A DNA stretch of 64,000 nt from Chaetoceros tenuissimus (GCA_021927905.1 BLLK01000069.1:2418001-2482000), one strand, 5' to 3'; shown: positions 1 to 11,150, numbered from the stretch's first letter. The notes: a model not told the origin generated them from the letters alone. Program-made: numbers and translations.

Positions 1-822
1 GAGGGTTGCCTCTTCTTTTTCATAGGCAGCAGTGTAGGCATCGTAGCTGTCATACAAAGTCTCTTTCAAGATTTTGCAAACAAAGTTGTAGCAGTCTTTT
101 GCACTGTCGAGTCTACTATACGAGTCTGTATCAGCTCTGAGGTCTGTAATGTTGGTAAGGTTAACTAGCACTTGACCAATATTACAACCGGAGAAGAGTC
201 CATACATGAGTTGTTTGCTCTCTAAGTCATTCTCATTTTCTCTCATCTTGAGAGCTTTTAAGACTATAAAGTTGGGATTCCCGATCAACTCTTCGCTGTT
301 GTCGGGTTTGTTTATATAAATCCAAATTTCAACAAGAGTGGTTGTAAATTGGACGCTGAATTCAGCCAGGTCCAATAATACAAGTTCCAGCTCTTTTTGG
401 GCTGCGGACTTCATGACTTTCGTCATTGCCTGTTGGTATTTCTCAATCGCTTCTTTCTCCTGTTCAGCAATAGAGGTTTGGAAAGCCTCATCAGCTCTAT
501 TACTAACTTTAATGGAGGGTTTGATTTGAAGCGGTTTGGGGATGAAGTCATCCTTAAACTTGTCAAGCACAGTCCGTTTCTTGTTGATCGTTTTGAAATG
601 ATTGGTGAAAGTGTTAGCCAAGTCATTCTTTTTCTCTTCTGAGACTAGTTCGAGCGTTTCAAGGGCTTTACGAATGATCTGTCGAGCTCTATTGATAGGA
701 GCTTGAAGCACTTTCTTGTTCTTTAAGATGGATGGCAGCGCCGAAGGCGCTGCATCATCTTGAAAAGAGAGTCTAGAGTGTTTACTCGCAGGAAGAAGAG
801 CCGTTGTCGCAGGTTCTGACAT
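1..822 (-). CDS. Unknown protein, C-terminus beyond window edge
   Basis: An uninterrupted frame starts at ATG 822 and runs 274 codons to the window edge, so the C-terminus is missing. The N-terminus (MSEPATTALLPASKHSR) is followed by a long, mainly helical, Lys/Glu/Leu-rich region with no signal peptide or membrane segment. Residues about 120-150 (AEQEKEAIEKYQQAM) look like coiled coil. Codons 24-30 contain a perfect GC-rich inverted repeat. I do not recognise the family. A member of a diatom-specific multicopy family or a protein of a mobile element are both possible, but nothing here proves either. No intron is needed and no stop is present, so the gene looks intact as far as it can be seen. 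The next gene upstream is more than 1 kb away. Confidence 0.65.
   Translation of the reverse strand, partial: MSEPATTALLPASKHSRLSFQDDAAPSALPSILKNKKVLQAPINRARQIIRKALETLELVSEEKKNDLANTFTNHFKTINKKRTVLDKFKDDFIPKPLQIKPSIKVSNRADEAFQTSIAEQEKEAIEKYQQAMTKVMKSAAQKELELVLLDLAEFSVQFTTTLVEIWIYINKPDNSEELIGNPNFIVLKALKMRENENDLESKQLMYGLFSGCNIGQVLVNLTNITDLRADTDSYSRLDSAKDCYNFVCKILKETLYDSYDAYTAAYEKEEATL
735..753. repeat. GC-rich perfect hairpin inside a coding region
   Basis: GCAGCGCC and GGCGCTGC are perfect 8-bp arms around a 3-nt GAA spacer. The local GC content is far above the surroundings. It lies in the frame of the partial minus-strand gene and encodes part of an Ala/Ser/Pro stretch. Confidence 0.8.
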
Positions 823-2020
823 CTTTATGTTGATAATCTGATGTATAGTGTAGAGTAGATGTAAAGTAGAACTTTTTCGAAACTAGTTTTAATAGTTAGA
901 GGTAGATCCAAAACAATGTGTGGAGATGAGAGCCACTTGTTTCGGCATGGTAAGCCTTCATCAGTTGGCGTAACCTTCTATTTTTCATTTTGTGAGCGAT
1001 AATGAGTCATCGCTGATATTAGCTAAATTAGCCTAATCTCCCGGGCATGACACAGTATGAAAATGTACTGCAAAATGTTGTACGGTGTGCTCACAATTCC
1101 AAATTAAATGATTTTTTTCAAATCGAGACATTATCTGTTCGCTTTAGCGGACAGATAATGTCGAAGATTTGAAAAAAATCCCTGTAGCGAAGAAATTCCC
1201 TCTCTGTAAAGGGTATTGCTGTCTTTTTTCATTCATCATGGTGAATCAAAACCATTTATACTTACAAAAGGATGACACCTTTGATGCAATAATCTTTGGA
1301 TATGACCAACGGCAATGTAGTTCGTCGGGAAGATTAGTAGTGTATCATAGGACCAATAGGATAGCTAGGTAGGTTTAGTAGGATGGATACTTTTGTGGAT
1401 AATTCTACAGTTTCTTTTTGGATTTGTGGCCGGTGGCCGGTGGCTGGCAGGTCGTCAAAACATAGATGCATTTAAAAGAAATGACGAGATGAAAAAAAGT
1501 AAATTTGTAAGTATTTGTGATAGATTTCACAGCCATCAATCGCCTCCTAAGCCAGCAGACATCGCTCGTCATCTACCTGCAATCTTTACTAGTATCAATC
1601 AAATGCCAATTCTAATATTATCGCTCTTCTTTGCTTTCCGAAAACCACCAGTCATTTCGAAGCATTCTTTCTAAGCAACAACCAGAATTTATTTCTTCTC
1701 AAGAACTTATTCGAAGAATTCACTCATAGAGCGGGTCGTGGTCATCATTATATTCATGATGAGCAGGAGCGTGGTACATATAACAGACGACGATGAAGCC
1801 AGGATCATACCAAACCAAAAGCGACGATAATGATAGTAGCAGATAGTACTATTAGCAATGATCGTACGATGGTTTTCAGCCAGCTACTAGTATACGAGGA
1901 TACACATCAAGTCACTTCTGAAAAATCTTTCAGTAGTCTAACAGCTAAGACTGCCGCTCCTATATTCTGAAAATGAGATTTTTATTAAACATTGTTTACG
2001 ACTAAAGATGCCGAGAGCTT
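823..2020. other. Gene-poor intergenic region
   Basis: About 1.2 kb between the 5' end of the partial gene and the 3' end of urease. Only short frames without recognisable content were found. It holds the long palindrome at 1110-1180. The part just upstream of 822 presumably contains that gene's promoter, and the part just after urease its 3' UTR. Confidence 0.6.
1110..1180. repeat. Long near-perfect palindrome (foldback)
   Basis: The left arm begins GATTTTTTTCAAATC and continues with GACATTATCTGTTCGC. After a TTTA loop (1143-1146) the right arm repeats it in reverse complement, with one G/A mismatch near the loop and a 1-2 nt offset in the middle. The arms are about 33 nt each, giving a stable foldback. 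It could be a small MITE-like relic, a structured RNA or a processing signal. No target-site duplication was obvious. Confidence 0.8.
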
Positions 2021-5000
2021 TTAGAACATGAAATATTTTTGTGCTAATGGTAGCTCACTAAGTGGTTTGCATGTCAATAATTCGCCATCAGCAGTCACTT
2101 GGTAGGTTTCAGGGTCTACCTTGATATCAGGCGTCGCACAATTCAGTTTCATATCAGTCTTCTTCAGATCTCTACATTTCTTGACAGGATAAGTAGTCTT
2201 CATCAAGCCATAAGACTGGACAGTCTCGGAATCAACAGAGAGCTTAGAAACAAATGCTAAAGAACATTTTGCTGCTGAGTGTGCAGATCGAGCAATATAC
2301 TGTGGACGCATCATTACAGGCTGTGGAGTAGGAATACTTGCATTAGGATCTCCCATTTGAGCCCATGCGATTTGTCCAGCTTTAATAACCAAGTTTGGCT
2401 TAGCACCAAAGAAGGCTGGATCCCAGAGACAAAGATCTGCCATTTTACCAACCTCAACAGATCCGATAATTTCAGAAAAGCCATGCGCGATCGCAGGATT
2501 GATTGTATATTTAGCTATGAACAGTTTACAGTAAAGAAGTTAGCACTTGTCTTCCAAAAAATTAGTGAAATAAGTAAACAAAGAAGACTTACCCACGTAA
2601 CGTTTAGCTCTAAAGTTATCAACCGTGGACAAGTTGCCTGTGATACCAGTTGTTTGTTCGTAGCTCTTTAGAAAGATTAAAATAAACTGAGATTGGATAT
2701 CAAGACTAAAAGAAAGAAGTAATAGTCGCCCACTTGAATACTAACCTTATCTTCCTCAATCTGTCCACGTTGTACTTTCATCTTATGAGCAGTCTGCCAA
2801 GTTCTTGTGATGACCTCTCCAACTCTACCCATAGCTTGACTGTCAGATGAGATAATGCTTATTGCACCCATATCATGGAGAATATCCTCGGCAGCAATAG
2901 TCTCTCCACGAATACGAGACTCGGCAAATGCAACATCTTCCTTCAAATTCTTGTCAAGATGGTGACATACCATCAACTAAAGAAAATAATGAATGAGAAA
3001 AGTATCAACAAGACAAAGTTCCCATAAGTACAAAAAACTTACCATATCAAGATGCTCATCAATAGTATTCTTTGTAAATGGTCTGGTTGGGTTTGTTGAT
3101 GATGGGAGCACATTCATTTCGCCACACACTCGGATGATATCAGGAGCATGTCCACCTCCAGCACCTTCGGAGTGGTATGTGTGGATTGTACGTCCCTTGA
3201 AAGCTGCTAGAGATCCTTCGCACATGGTACTCTCATTCAAAGTATCTGTATGAATGTTCACTTGGATATCATGGTCTTCAGCGACACTGAGACAAGTATC
3301 AATTGTACTTGGCGTTGTTCCCCAATCTTCATGCAACTTCAAACCGCATACTCCAGCCTTGATTTGATCAAGCAGTCCATCAGGCTGTGATGCATTCCCC
3401 TTACCTGTAAATCCAAAATTCAAAGGAAATGAATCTGTACTCTGAAGCATCATTTTGATGTGTTCAGGAGACGGGGTACATGTTGTTGCACAAGTTCCAG
3501 TAGCTGGCCCAGTTCCACCTGTTTCCATTATTGGTATTTGCTTTTAAGATGGGCTTTAATTAATGAATAAAAGCTAAGGATTATTTGACTTACCTCCTAG
3601 CAAAGTTGTTAGACCTGATGCAATAGCTTCATCAGCAAGCTGAGAGCAGATAAAATGGACATGTGCATCAATTCCTCCTGCAGTAAGAATCAGTCCTTCT
3701 CCAGCAATTACTTCAGTCTTCAAAATAGTCTATGTTAGACATTCAATGTTGAACCACAAAAAATATTCTGCAAAAGAGAACTTACCGTTACTCCCACATA
3801 GAGCGATGGGTCGACATAATCCATCGTATCAGGATTACCAGCCTTTCCAATCCCAACAATCATCCCACCTTTAATTCCAACATCTGCCTTATAAATTCCA
3901 GAATAATCTAAAATCACTGCATTAGTGATGATTGTATCTACGGCCTCTGAGGCTACCAAACCTGATGCTTGTCCACATCCATCTCTCAACACTTTTCCTC
4001 CTCCAAACTTAACTTCGTCACCATAACATACTCCATCAGGACCAGCACAGTAGTCTTCTTCAATTTCTACCACAAGAGAAGTATCCCCAAGACGTACTCT
4101 GTCTCCTTTTGTTGGTCCAAAAGTCTGCGCATAAGTTTTCTTATCCATGGTAGTTGGTGGTGCACTTGAGATTTCCTTCTGTTCTTCATGACAGAATCCA
4201 AGTGCTGCTATTTTCTCCAGAAAACCTTCTGGTGGGTTGCCTACTTCAACGGCCGCACCCTTCACGCTTTTAGAAGCTTCGCTTGGGTCGCAGAATCCTT
4301 GCTTCATAGCTCCAAGAATTCCATCACCACTAGACGTTGACATAATATCATTATCTTGACAAAGATTATTTCCACCACTGATCACCTTTTTGCCCCCGAT
4401 TGGCACGAGATGAACAGATTTCGTTTCAGAAGGCTCGAAACGAACTGCTGTTCCCGAGCAGATATTGAGTCTTCGTCCATAAGCTGCTTTTCTGTCAAAT
4501 TTCAAGTATGGGTTTGTCTCCACAAAATGATAATGAGATCCAACCTGAACTGGGCGATCACCAGTATTTGTAACTGTGAGAACAATAACATCTTTACCTG
4601 GATTAAGGGTAATCTGCTCATTTCTTGCAGTGAACACATACCCTGGAGTTACAACAGTTGTTTTTCTTTCTTTTTCTTCTTCTGGACTTGGGTAGAATAC
4701 TTTATTCATTGGAACAGGAAGAAAACTTCCATAGAGTGCTGATTTCATGTCTCCAAAGTCGAGTGACACTTTCGAAATTCAAGATACTATCATCAGTATG
4801 ACGAAATCTTCAATATTGTATACATTCAAATACAGATACAAATACCTACCTGGAGAGTGAACAGTAACAAGCTTTGTTCCATCTGGGAAAGTACACTCAA
4901 CTTGCACTTCATGTAGGAGAGCTGGAACCTCAGGCATGACATTCCAGATTCCAAGGAGACGCCGAGATGAGTCCATTAGATCAGCAACAGACTGATCGCC

Positions 5001-5223
5001 GTCACGAGCTCTTTCCATTACCACATGTGCGATAAGTGCCACAGCCTCTGGGTACGAAAGTCTCTTACCACTACGTCCATCGCATTAAGAGGTCAAAGTG
5101 AGAAAAATAAAATGATCTGTGTAGAAACTTGGTGCTAACTACTTACCGCGCCAAGCGCTTCTGAGCAAGCTGTCCAGCTTGAGAGAGCACAAGGTGATCG
5201 ACCTCTCTTGGTAAAAGTTTCAT
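2021..5223 (-). CDS. URE: Urease, fused gamma-beta-alpha type
   Basis: Hydrolyses urea to ammonia and carbamate using a di-nickel centre. Eight exons close in frame: 5147-5223, 4850-5070, 3786-4768, 3594-3717, 3043-3518, 2746-2976, 2593-2665 and 2021-2514, giving about 892 residues, close to plant ureases. The gamma part starts [15 protein letters not shown], the beta part includes [13 protein letters not shown], and the alpha part carries the nickel and catalytic residues: HVH (GGIDAHVHF), the carbamylated Lys in [27 protein letters not shown], flap Cys in MVCHHLDK and Asp in ISSDSQAMG. All key residues are present, so the enzyme should be active. No targeting peptide is visible, suggesting the cytosol. 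The exon 4 acceptor has an in-frame alternative 12 nt upstream (3729). UreG lies directly upstream on the same strand. Confidence 0.97.
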
Positions 5224-5653
5224 GGTTAAAGACTATTGATTGATTTATGTATTGATTATGATTCGCAGAAAGATATGGCAGTACAAAAGTTCGTATCTGT
5301 GCTCGTCTAGAATATTTCTCAAAGCTACTTACGTACTAACTTCTTTCGTGAAGCCCGGCATTGACACATATATATAGTACGATATCTACGTACGAGTTCC
5401 ATCGTTTTAAAAAGAAAATAATGAAGTTCGATTTCATCGTGTAGTAAGCAGGACTGACTCCTTATATTAGTGCAATAGTAGCATTAGTGTGCCAGCACAC
5501 ATGTAAATGTGAAATTATTATGAAAGTTTAAAATATGCACCGTCATTTTTCTGCAATATGCATTCAAAAATTGACCTAAAAAATCATAGAAACTGACTTT
5601 TGACCGTATATCTCCGAAAATCGTTATAAAAATGGCTTTCCATTTGATATTGT
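5224..5653. promoter_or_regulatory. Urease upstream region
   Basis: 430 bp between the UreG stop and the urease ATG. It contains a TATA-like run CATATATATAGTA near 5366-5378 and two TACGTA palindromes at 5330-5335 and 5387-5392, 107 and 164 bp upstream of the urease start. It must hold both the UreG 3' UTR and the urease promoter. The role of the motifs is inference. Confidence 0.4.
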
Positions 5654-7523
5654 TTACGGGATGGATTTCCCAGTAGCTTTGGACCATGCCCGAAGAATAT
5701 GGTCAATTACATCGTCTACTCCCAAACCAAGATTCTCTCTTGCCTGACAAAAAACTGTTGGACCATCGCCTCTCATTCGCTTTGAATCTCTAGCCATTAC
5801 TTCAAGCGATGCACCAACAGCTTCTGCAAGATCAGTTTTATTAATCACAAGAACATCTGATTGGGTAACAGAAGGTCCTCCTTTTCTTGGAACCTTATCT
5901 CCTCCTGCAACATCAATGACATAGAGAGTGAAATCTGCCAATTCAGGGGAGAAATTTGCTGCAAGATTGTCACCACCAGACTCCAACAAAATGATATCCA
6001 AATCATCGATAGACGCAGTCAATCTCTCACAAGCAGTAAGATTTGCAGAAATATCCTCTCTTTCAAAAGAGACATGAGCGACTTAGCACATGAACATCAA
6101 TTTGGAGTATTTTCTCAAAGAAAGTTTGCTTACCTGATTGCTGCATGAGGACAACCACCTGTTTCGACTGCAGTGATTCTGTGAGTTGGCAAAGCTTCAT
6201 TTCTGGTAAGAAATTCACAATCCTCACGAGTAAAAATATCATTTGTAACAGCTGCAACAGACATTCTTTCGCGGAGCTTTCTGCAAAGCGCAAGTAGGAG
6301 TGCAGTTTTTCCCGATCCGACTGGTCCACCTAGTCCGACTGTAAATCTTCTCTCTTCATAATCCCTATTTCCTACATTAGCCGTTGGTCCTTTGCATTAA
6401 GATAAGCAAGATGTGGTGAGATAAATAATGATTCGAATGCGCGCATTGTAGTTGAAATGAAAAAAATGTTTCTTACTTTCATCGAACTTCCCCGGATGTT
6501 CAAGGTGTTCGTGACTATATAAAGTAAAATATTGTATTAGTTTCATGAACCAGTTTAGTTTACACTTTCAACAATTTTGGATATGCTGTTCACTACAGTC
6601 AATCCTAAGCGATATCCCGTAATTACTTACGAATGTCCATGGTCATGCGTATGTGAATGAGACTCTTCTACTTTCTTCGATGCATCGGTAGCAGATACGG
6701 TAGCTTCAGTTCCCCAGTTCATTCCGAAAGGAGCAGCAGTTGCATCAGCATTAGCTGCGAGAGCTTTCTTCTTCCATTCTGGAACCTCAACATCAGCTAC
6801 ATCATCAGCAGATGTAACCTTTGGCCCGCAAGTATCACAATCCTCTCCATGTACATGGCTAAAAGAAAATATTGAATAACAATTTGCACTCCAGAAAAAA
6901 GAAAAAGAAATAGAATACACTCTTACCTGTGCTCATGGGAATGATCATGGGTACAATCTTCTCCATGGACATGACTATAGAACAGAAAGAATTGTGAATA
7001 CGGTGCGAAGAAAAAGAAATATTATCTCTCATCTCGAATTCTGGATGGCACTACTCAGAGAGTATGGTCGCTTAAGTATTCCTCAAACATGCAAAGCGGC
7101 AGGTATAGGATCACCTCTATTGCATATTAGCAAGCTCCAGCATTTTTACATACCGCGGCTCAAACCAATTTGCAGAAGTGACAAAAAATAATATAATCAC
7201 TGTAGGTCCGACAGATTTCTACTGCGAACATAATTCACCTACCTGTGTTCATGACTGTGATCGTGGGTGCATTCCTTTTCATCATGCTTGTGGCCATGAC
7301 TGTCGTGGGTACATTCCTTTTCGCCATGTTCGTGACCGTGCTCGTGTCCTACAAGAGAATAAATGTGTGAGATACATATTATATGGAACTTCTTCGGAAA
7401 GTTCTCCGAGTGAAGGTGGAAAATGTAGTGCCTGCACAAAAACCAGGAAACAATCCAATCCAATCCAAGCTAAGAGATTACTAATAGTAGAGATAACTTA
7501 TACTCACCGTGATCGTGACCCAT
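5654..7523 (-). CDS. ureG: Urease accessory GTPase UreG with expanded His-rich N-terminus
   Basis: SIMIBI-class GTPase that delivers nickel to urease. Seven exons close exactly in frame: 7508-7523, 7243-7348, 6927-6974, 6631-6858, 6477-6514, 6134-6371 and 5654-6059, for 359 residues. The first exon is only 16 nt (MGHDH plus one base). Residues about 1-145 are His-rich, with [10 protein letters not shown], repeated EKECTHD and HVHGEDC units. The GTPase domain follows: P-loop GPVGSGKTA, nickel motif CPH in [19 protein letters not shown], and NKTDL for guanine recognition. Plant UreG also has a His-rich head, but this one is longer and spread over micro-exons. The 48-nt third exon looks like a duplication of the end of exon 2 plus the start of exon 4. 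It lies upstream of urease on the same strand, which supports a joint role. Confidence 0.95.
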
Positions 7524-8214
7524 TGTAATAAATTTTATAGAAACTATGAGAGGATTTATGACGGTGTAGTTTACTTCTTTACTTCATCGATCATCTCATC
7601 TTTGAACGAAGGGCTCGCTGGCTCGCTGTTGCCATGATATCTTTTCTAATTAAAGTACGGACAGACTCTACAAACACTTCCTTTTCTTCTCATCTTTACC
7701 TATTTTTTGATAGGCTGTAAATATTTAGGCTTTTTTGGGAGGGGAATGGGGACAAAAAGTATCCCTATTTAAATTTTAAAAATTCAATCATAATACTAAT
7801 ACAAGTCAGGTTGAAATCGGTTTGTTTGTTTTTTCTCATCGAAACTAAAAGTAAATGATAGTACATAGTAGGTTCACCCTATTTTGTAAGAAGTAAAGAG
7901 GTACAGCACTGTGTTATAGAATGCCTGTACAATAGAAGAATGGTCCTAGGTAGAGTGTCTACTTTACTGCAGACAGTCTGACCTTCTATCCGTCAATCAT
8001 GTCAAGTAGGTAGTTACTAATTGTGAGAATGAACGAATCATCTTCACCCATTCAGAGTCAACAGTTAGTAGTGCGACGCGAACAATAGAACGGAGCGAAT
8101 CATTTCACCCCGTTGGGGTCATCTGTTAGTAGTGTGACAAGAACGAACGCACGAACGGAAAAATAAACGGGGTAAGGAATCGGTTCCCTGACAAACCGAT
8201 AACGAGTAATATTA
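7524..8214. other. Intergenic region upstream of UreG
   Basis: About 690 bp between the UreG start and the 3' end of the GT8 gene. It presumably includes the UreG promoter. Apart from the diverged tandem repeat at 8033-8158 I see nothing specific in it. Confidence 0.5.
8033..8158. repeat. Diverged tandem repeat, about 61-bp unit, two copies
   Basis: Two adjacent copies share CGAATCAT, TTCACCC, GTTAGTAGTG and GAACG in the same order (copy 1 about 8033-8092, copy 2 about 8095-8158). They differ by many substitutions and small gaps, so this is an old duplication. It lies just 3' of the GT8 gene. Confidence 0.65.
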
Positions 8215-9548
8215 TTATTTCTTTGTTATTTCGTAGGCCTTCTTCAGATATGTATACCATTTATAACCTTCCCGACATGCACAGTCCAGGTCATCATTGT
8301 TTGGAGTGCAACGCTTGCTATCTTTGTCTGCAGGGGGGCTGTATTTCTCTGGACATTGCCAGCCTTTCCTTTCCGTAAAATGTAAAACTCTATTGTCTTC
8401 TGCTCGTTTATTCCAAAAGCTAGGGTTTTGAAACTCCACATGTGTCTGTGCATTATATTTCCAAGGTAAATGTTGTACTTGACCAAAGTCTTTCTTCATA
8501 GATTCAAATTCACTTTGATCATTGTTTATTTCTGCTTCAAGTAGTTTTGAATTGAAAGCAGTATCATGTCTATCTGCATATACCTCATTTATAAATATCT
8601 GATCGCTCTCAAATCTTCGCATGAAACTTTCGTCTTTTGTTTTTGCAAAAACTCTTTCCAACTCAGCTGCACTTGTTTTCCAGAGTGTAGCACCAGTGTT
8701 GAAATGCTGAATTATATATATACCTTTTGGGTTGAGATGGATCATGGTGCAAATTATAGACTGAAAAATTTATTACGTACCTTCCATTTACGATGATAGA
8801 AATCCAATCCACCAGCTATAATATATTCTGGTTTATCAAACAACGAACATGTCATTAGGTCGTCAATGCTACCAACAGTCAAGGTATCTGCGTCCACAAA
8901 AAATACACAGTCGTATTCCTCAAGTCCAATGATGCTGATTTTAGGATAAACATTCTTGTAACGACCAAACCGAGGCATATATTTAGCTTCCACATTGATA
9001 TCTGGCGAAACACCCATTGTCCAACCTACTGCTTCTAGATTTTTGACATGTTCTTCAGGAAGAGGAAAACCTTTCTTCACAAGAAGCAATTTATGAACAT
9101 CGTCACTCTTCAAATTATCGAGAAGTGATGCACCAAGAGCTAATGTACCTTTGACATAGTCTCCGCCTTCAAATACAACTCTCGAACCTTTACCTTCAGG
9201 TGCACCTCCCGTAATCATGGAAACAATTGCAGACTTTGCTGGTTTCATCTTTTCACATGGAACATCTATATGAAACATTGGGTCTAGCTTTGATCTTGCC
9301 CTTTTCACAGTATCACACCAGCTTTCTTTAGATTTTTGTATACTTGTTTGGTCATTAGAACTTATCTTACCAGAACTTTTCACTATAGAATCTTTAGTAT
9401 GAGAGCCATCATCTAGACTAGCAAGATCACGAAAAGAGAACAAAAGGAAAACCGGAATTATCATTGATAGTACCAGCAAAGTTTTGGACCGTATTGTCCG
9501 CGTTGCATTGGATCTCCTTTTCAATGCTATCTTCTCCCTGCTAATCAT
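8215..9548 (-). CDS. Golgi-type glycosyltransferase family 8 (glycogenin-like)
   Basis: Transfers sugar from a nucleotide sugar. Two exons (8781-9548 and 8215-8706) are joined by a 74-bp intron in phase 0, giving 419 residues. A 20-nt GT-AG stretch inside that intron would also keep frame but is too short to be credible. A short basic N-terminus and a single hydrophobic segment (residues about 23-40, VLSMIIPVFLLFSF) make it a type II membrane protein, so the catalytic domain should face the Golgi or ER lumen. The DxD metal motif is in FFVDADTL and the family's FNTG segment is present (HFNTGATLWK). The C-terminus is Cys-containing and charged. The acceptor sugar cannot be read from sequence. 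It is transcribed divergently from the serine acetyltransferase gene. Confidence 0.85.
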
Positions 9549-9932
9549 TGTATCAAAATATAATTGAACGACATAAATATAGACCCAAGTGTATAAAAGG
9601 TTGCTTCTAAGTTGTTTGTTGTATGAAAGTTTTCACATTGAATTATTTTATTCTGACTTGCTTTCAGTTCGCAGTATTGCAGGGTCGTCGTCTATCAACC
9701 TCAACGGTCGCATGCCCAGTACCATGAGTACGTACAATGTATTTCTTTTCATTTTTAGCGCGCCCGGATGAGAAGGGTGATCAACCTCACAAAAGCTTCA
9801 GCATCGCTCATCGCTCATCTTTCTCCTCTCACACGCACAGGTGATTGTATTTTGTAGTTGACTGGACTCATGGACTGAAAAAGGAGGTGAAGTGAACAGC
9901 ATTACACAACATCTACTCTTGCGTTCAATCAG
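9549..9932. promoter_or_regulatory. Divergent promoter, GT8 and serine acetyltransferase
   Basis: 384 bp between two divergent start codons, so it should serve both genes. It includes a TACGTA palindrome at 9729-9734. No clear TATA box was found. Confidence 0.45.
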
Positions 9933-11087
9933 ATGAAGATCGATCCAATGAAACTCGTGAAGTTCATCTTCCTTATACCAACTGTTTCTAATAACATCGT
10001 TCAATCTTCCGCGTTTTGCACTTCCAAGGCACATATACCTCGAACACAACTCTACTCATTGGAATCTTCATGGGAACATGAAAAGTCAGTCTTGAGCGAA
10101 CCGTATCTAAGTGAGCTTCTTATGAATGATCAAGCTCTACAATCAGAATTATTGAATCAATTGCAAAAGCTTGATAACGAACAAGAAGCGCTTCGTCGGA
10201 AAAACAAGAAGCAATCTCATATCCCAAACAATGATACACTCTGGACACAAATTAGAATGGAAGCACAGCATACTCTAACAAAAGAACCAGAATCTGGACC
10301 ACAATTATATACTCATATCTTGTCACAACAATCATTACTACATGCCGTGACATCAATAGTATCACACGAAATTTCAACACAACTTATTCCTGCAACTCAA
10401 TTGCAGAACTTGTTTCTAGAAATGTTGACGGCAGAGGATTTTAAAGCCATTTCTCTTGATATCATGGCATCAGCGTTAAGATCTCCTAGCATCATAGATG
10501 GTACTGCTTTGACAGCAATACTGTTTAATCAGGGTTTGCATGCACTCGTATGTCATAGGCTTTCACATAGATTATGGTTACAGAATCGCACTGGACTTGC
10601 TTATTATTTTCAATCTACAGTCTCTAGGATATACAGTGCTGATATTCATCCTGCTGCAAAGATCGGTGCAGGCATTTTTCTAAATGCTGGTAGTGCAGGA
10701 GTAGTGATCGGAGAGACCGCTGTGATTGACGACGATGTTATAATTTTACAAGGAGTAACTTTAGGTGGTACCGGTAAAGAGAGAGGTGATCGACATCCAA
10801 AAGTTCATAGGAAAGCTATTTTGCAACAATCATGCAGTGTGCTTGGAAATATAGTTGTGGGTGAAGGTGCGATCATAGCAGCAAAGAGTATTTGTACAAA
10901 ACCTGTGCCTCCATATACAAAAGTTAGGGGAGTACCAGCAAGATTTGAATGCGAAGTTAGTAGTAGTGATGATTCTGAAGTGTTCAAAGAAAAAGGAAAT
11001 GAAGAATGGAGAAAAACCTCAGAAACCATGGCCACGGGAGAAGAAATCAAGGAGCTGTTGAACAAACACTTTATACTTGCTCGATAG
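9933..11087 (+). CDS. cysE: Plastid serine O-acetyltransferase homologue, altered active site
   Basis: Family role: acetylates serine, the first step to cysteine. Single exon, 384 residues. Met1 or Met6 (MKLVKFIFLI) opens a signal peptide ending QSSAF, the diatom plastid presequence pattern, so plastid import is inferred. Residues about 70-200 match the family's helical N-terminal domain, including the LFNQGLHALVCHRLSHRLW region. Residues about 220-335 form the hexapeptide-repeat domain with DIHPAAKIGAG, VVIGETAVI, GVTLGGTGKERGDRHPK and VPPYTKVRGVPAR. The usual LDHATG motif with the catalytic His reads LNAGSAG here, and the family's LHGVTLGG reads LQGVTLGG. The frame is otherwise intact. The charged tail (KEKGNEEWRK) is longer than usual and does not end in the Ile typical of plant enzymes that bind the sulfhydrylase. 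Confidence 0.88.
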   Translation: MKIDPMKLVKFIFLIPTVSNNIVQSSAFCTSKAHIPRTQLYSLESSWEHEKSVLSEPYLSELLMNDQALQSELLNQLQKLDNEQEALRRKNKKQSHIPNNDTLWTQIRMEAQHTLTKEPESGPQLYTHILSQQSLLHAVTSIVSHEISTQLIPATQLQNLFLEMLTAEDFKAISLDIMASALRSPSIIDGTALTAILFNQGLHALVCHRLSHRLWLQNRTGLAYYFQSTVSRIYSADIHPAAKIGAGIFLNAGSAGVVIGETAVIDDDVIILQGVTLGGTGKERGDRHPKVHRKAILQQSCSVLGNIVVGEGAIIAAKSICTKPVPPYTKVRGVPARFECEVSSSDDSEVFKEKGNEEWRKTSETMATGEEIKELLNKHFILAR

Positions 11088-11150
11088 CATTTGATCATAT
11101 CTTCAAAATGATATTGGATTTCTAATATTAAATTTTCTATCTATTCCTCC

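Noticed and set aside
7178-7528. Plus-strand open frame of about 116 codons with many Cys and His
   Set aside because: It is the mirror of the His-rich UreG exon 2 and runs across UreG introns. The minus-strand exons close in frame and match a known family.
8761-8780. 20-nt GT-AG intron in the GT8 gene
   Set aside because: It is too short for spliceosomal removal. The 74-bp intron using the same donor keeps the frame and gives the family's FNTG segment directly after the first exon.
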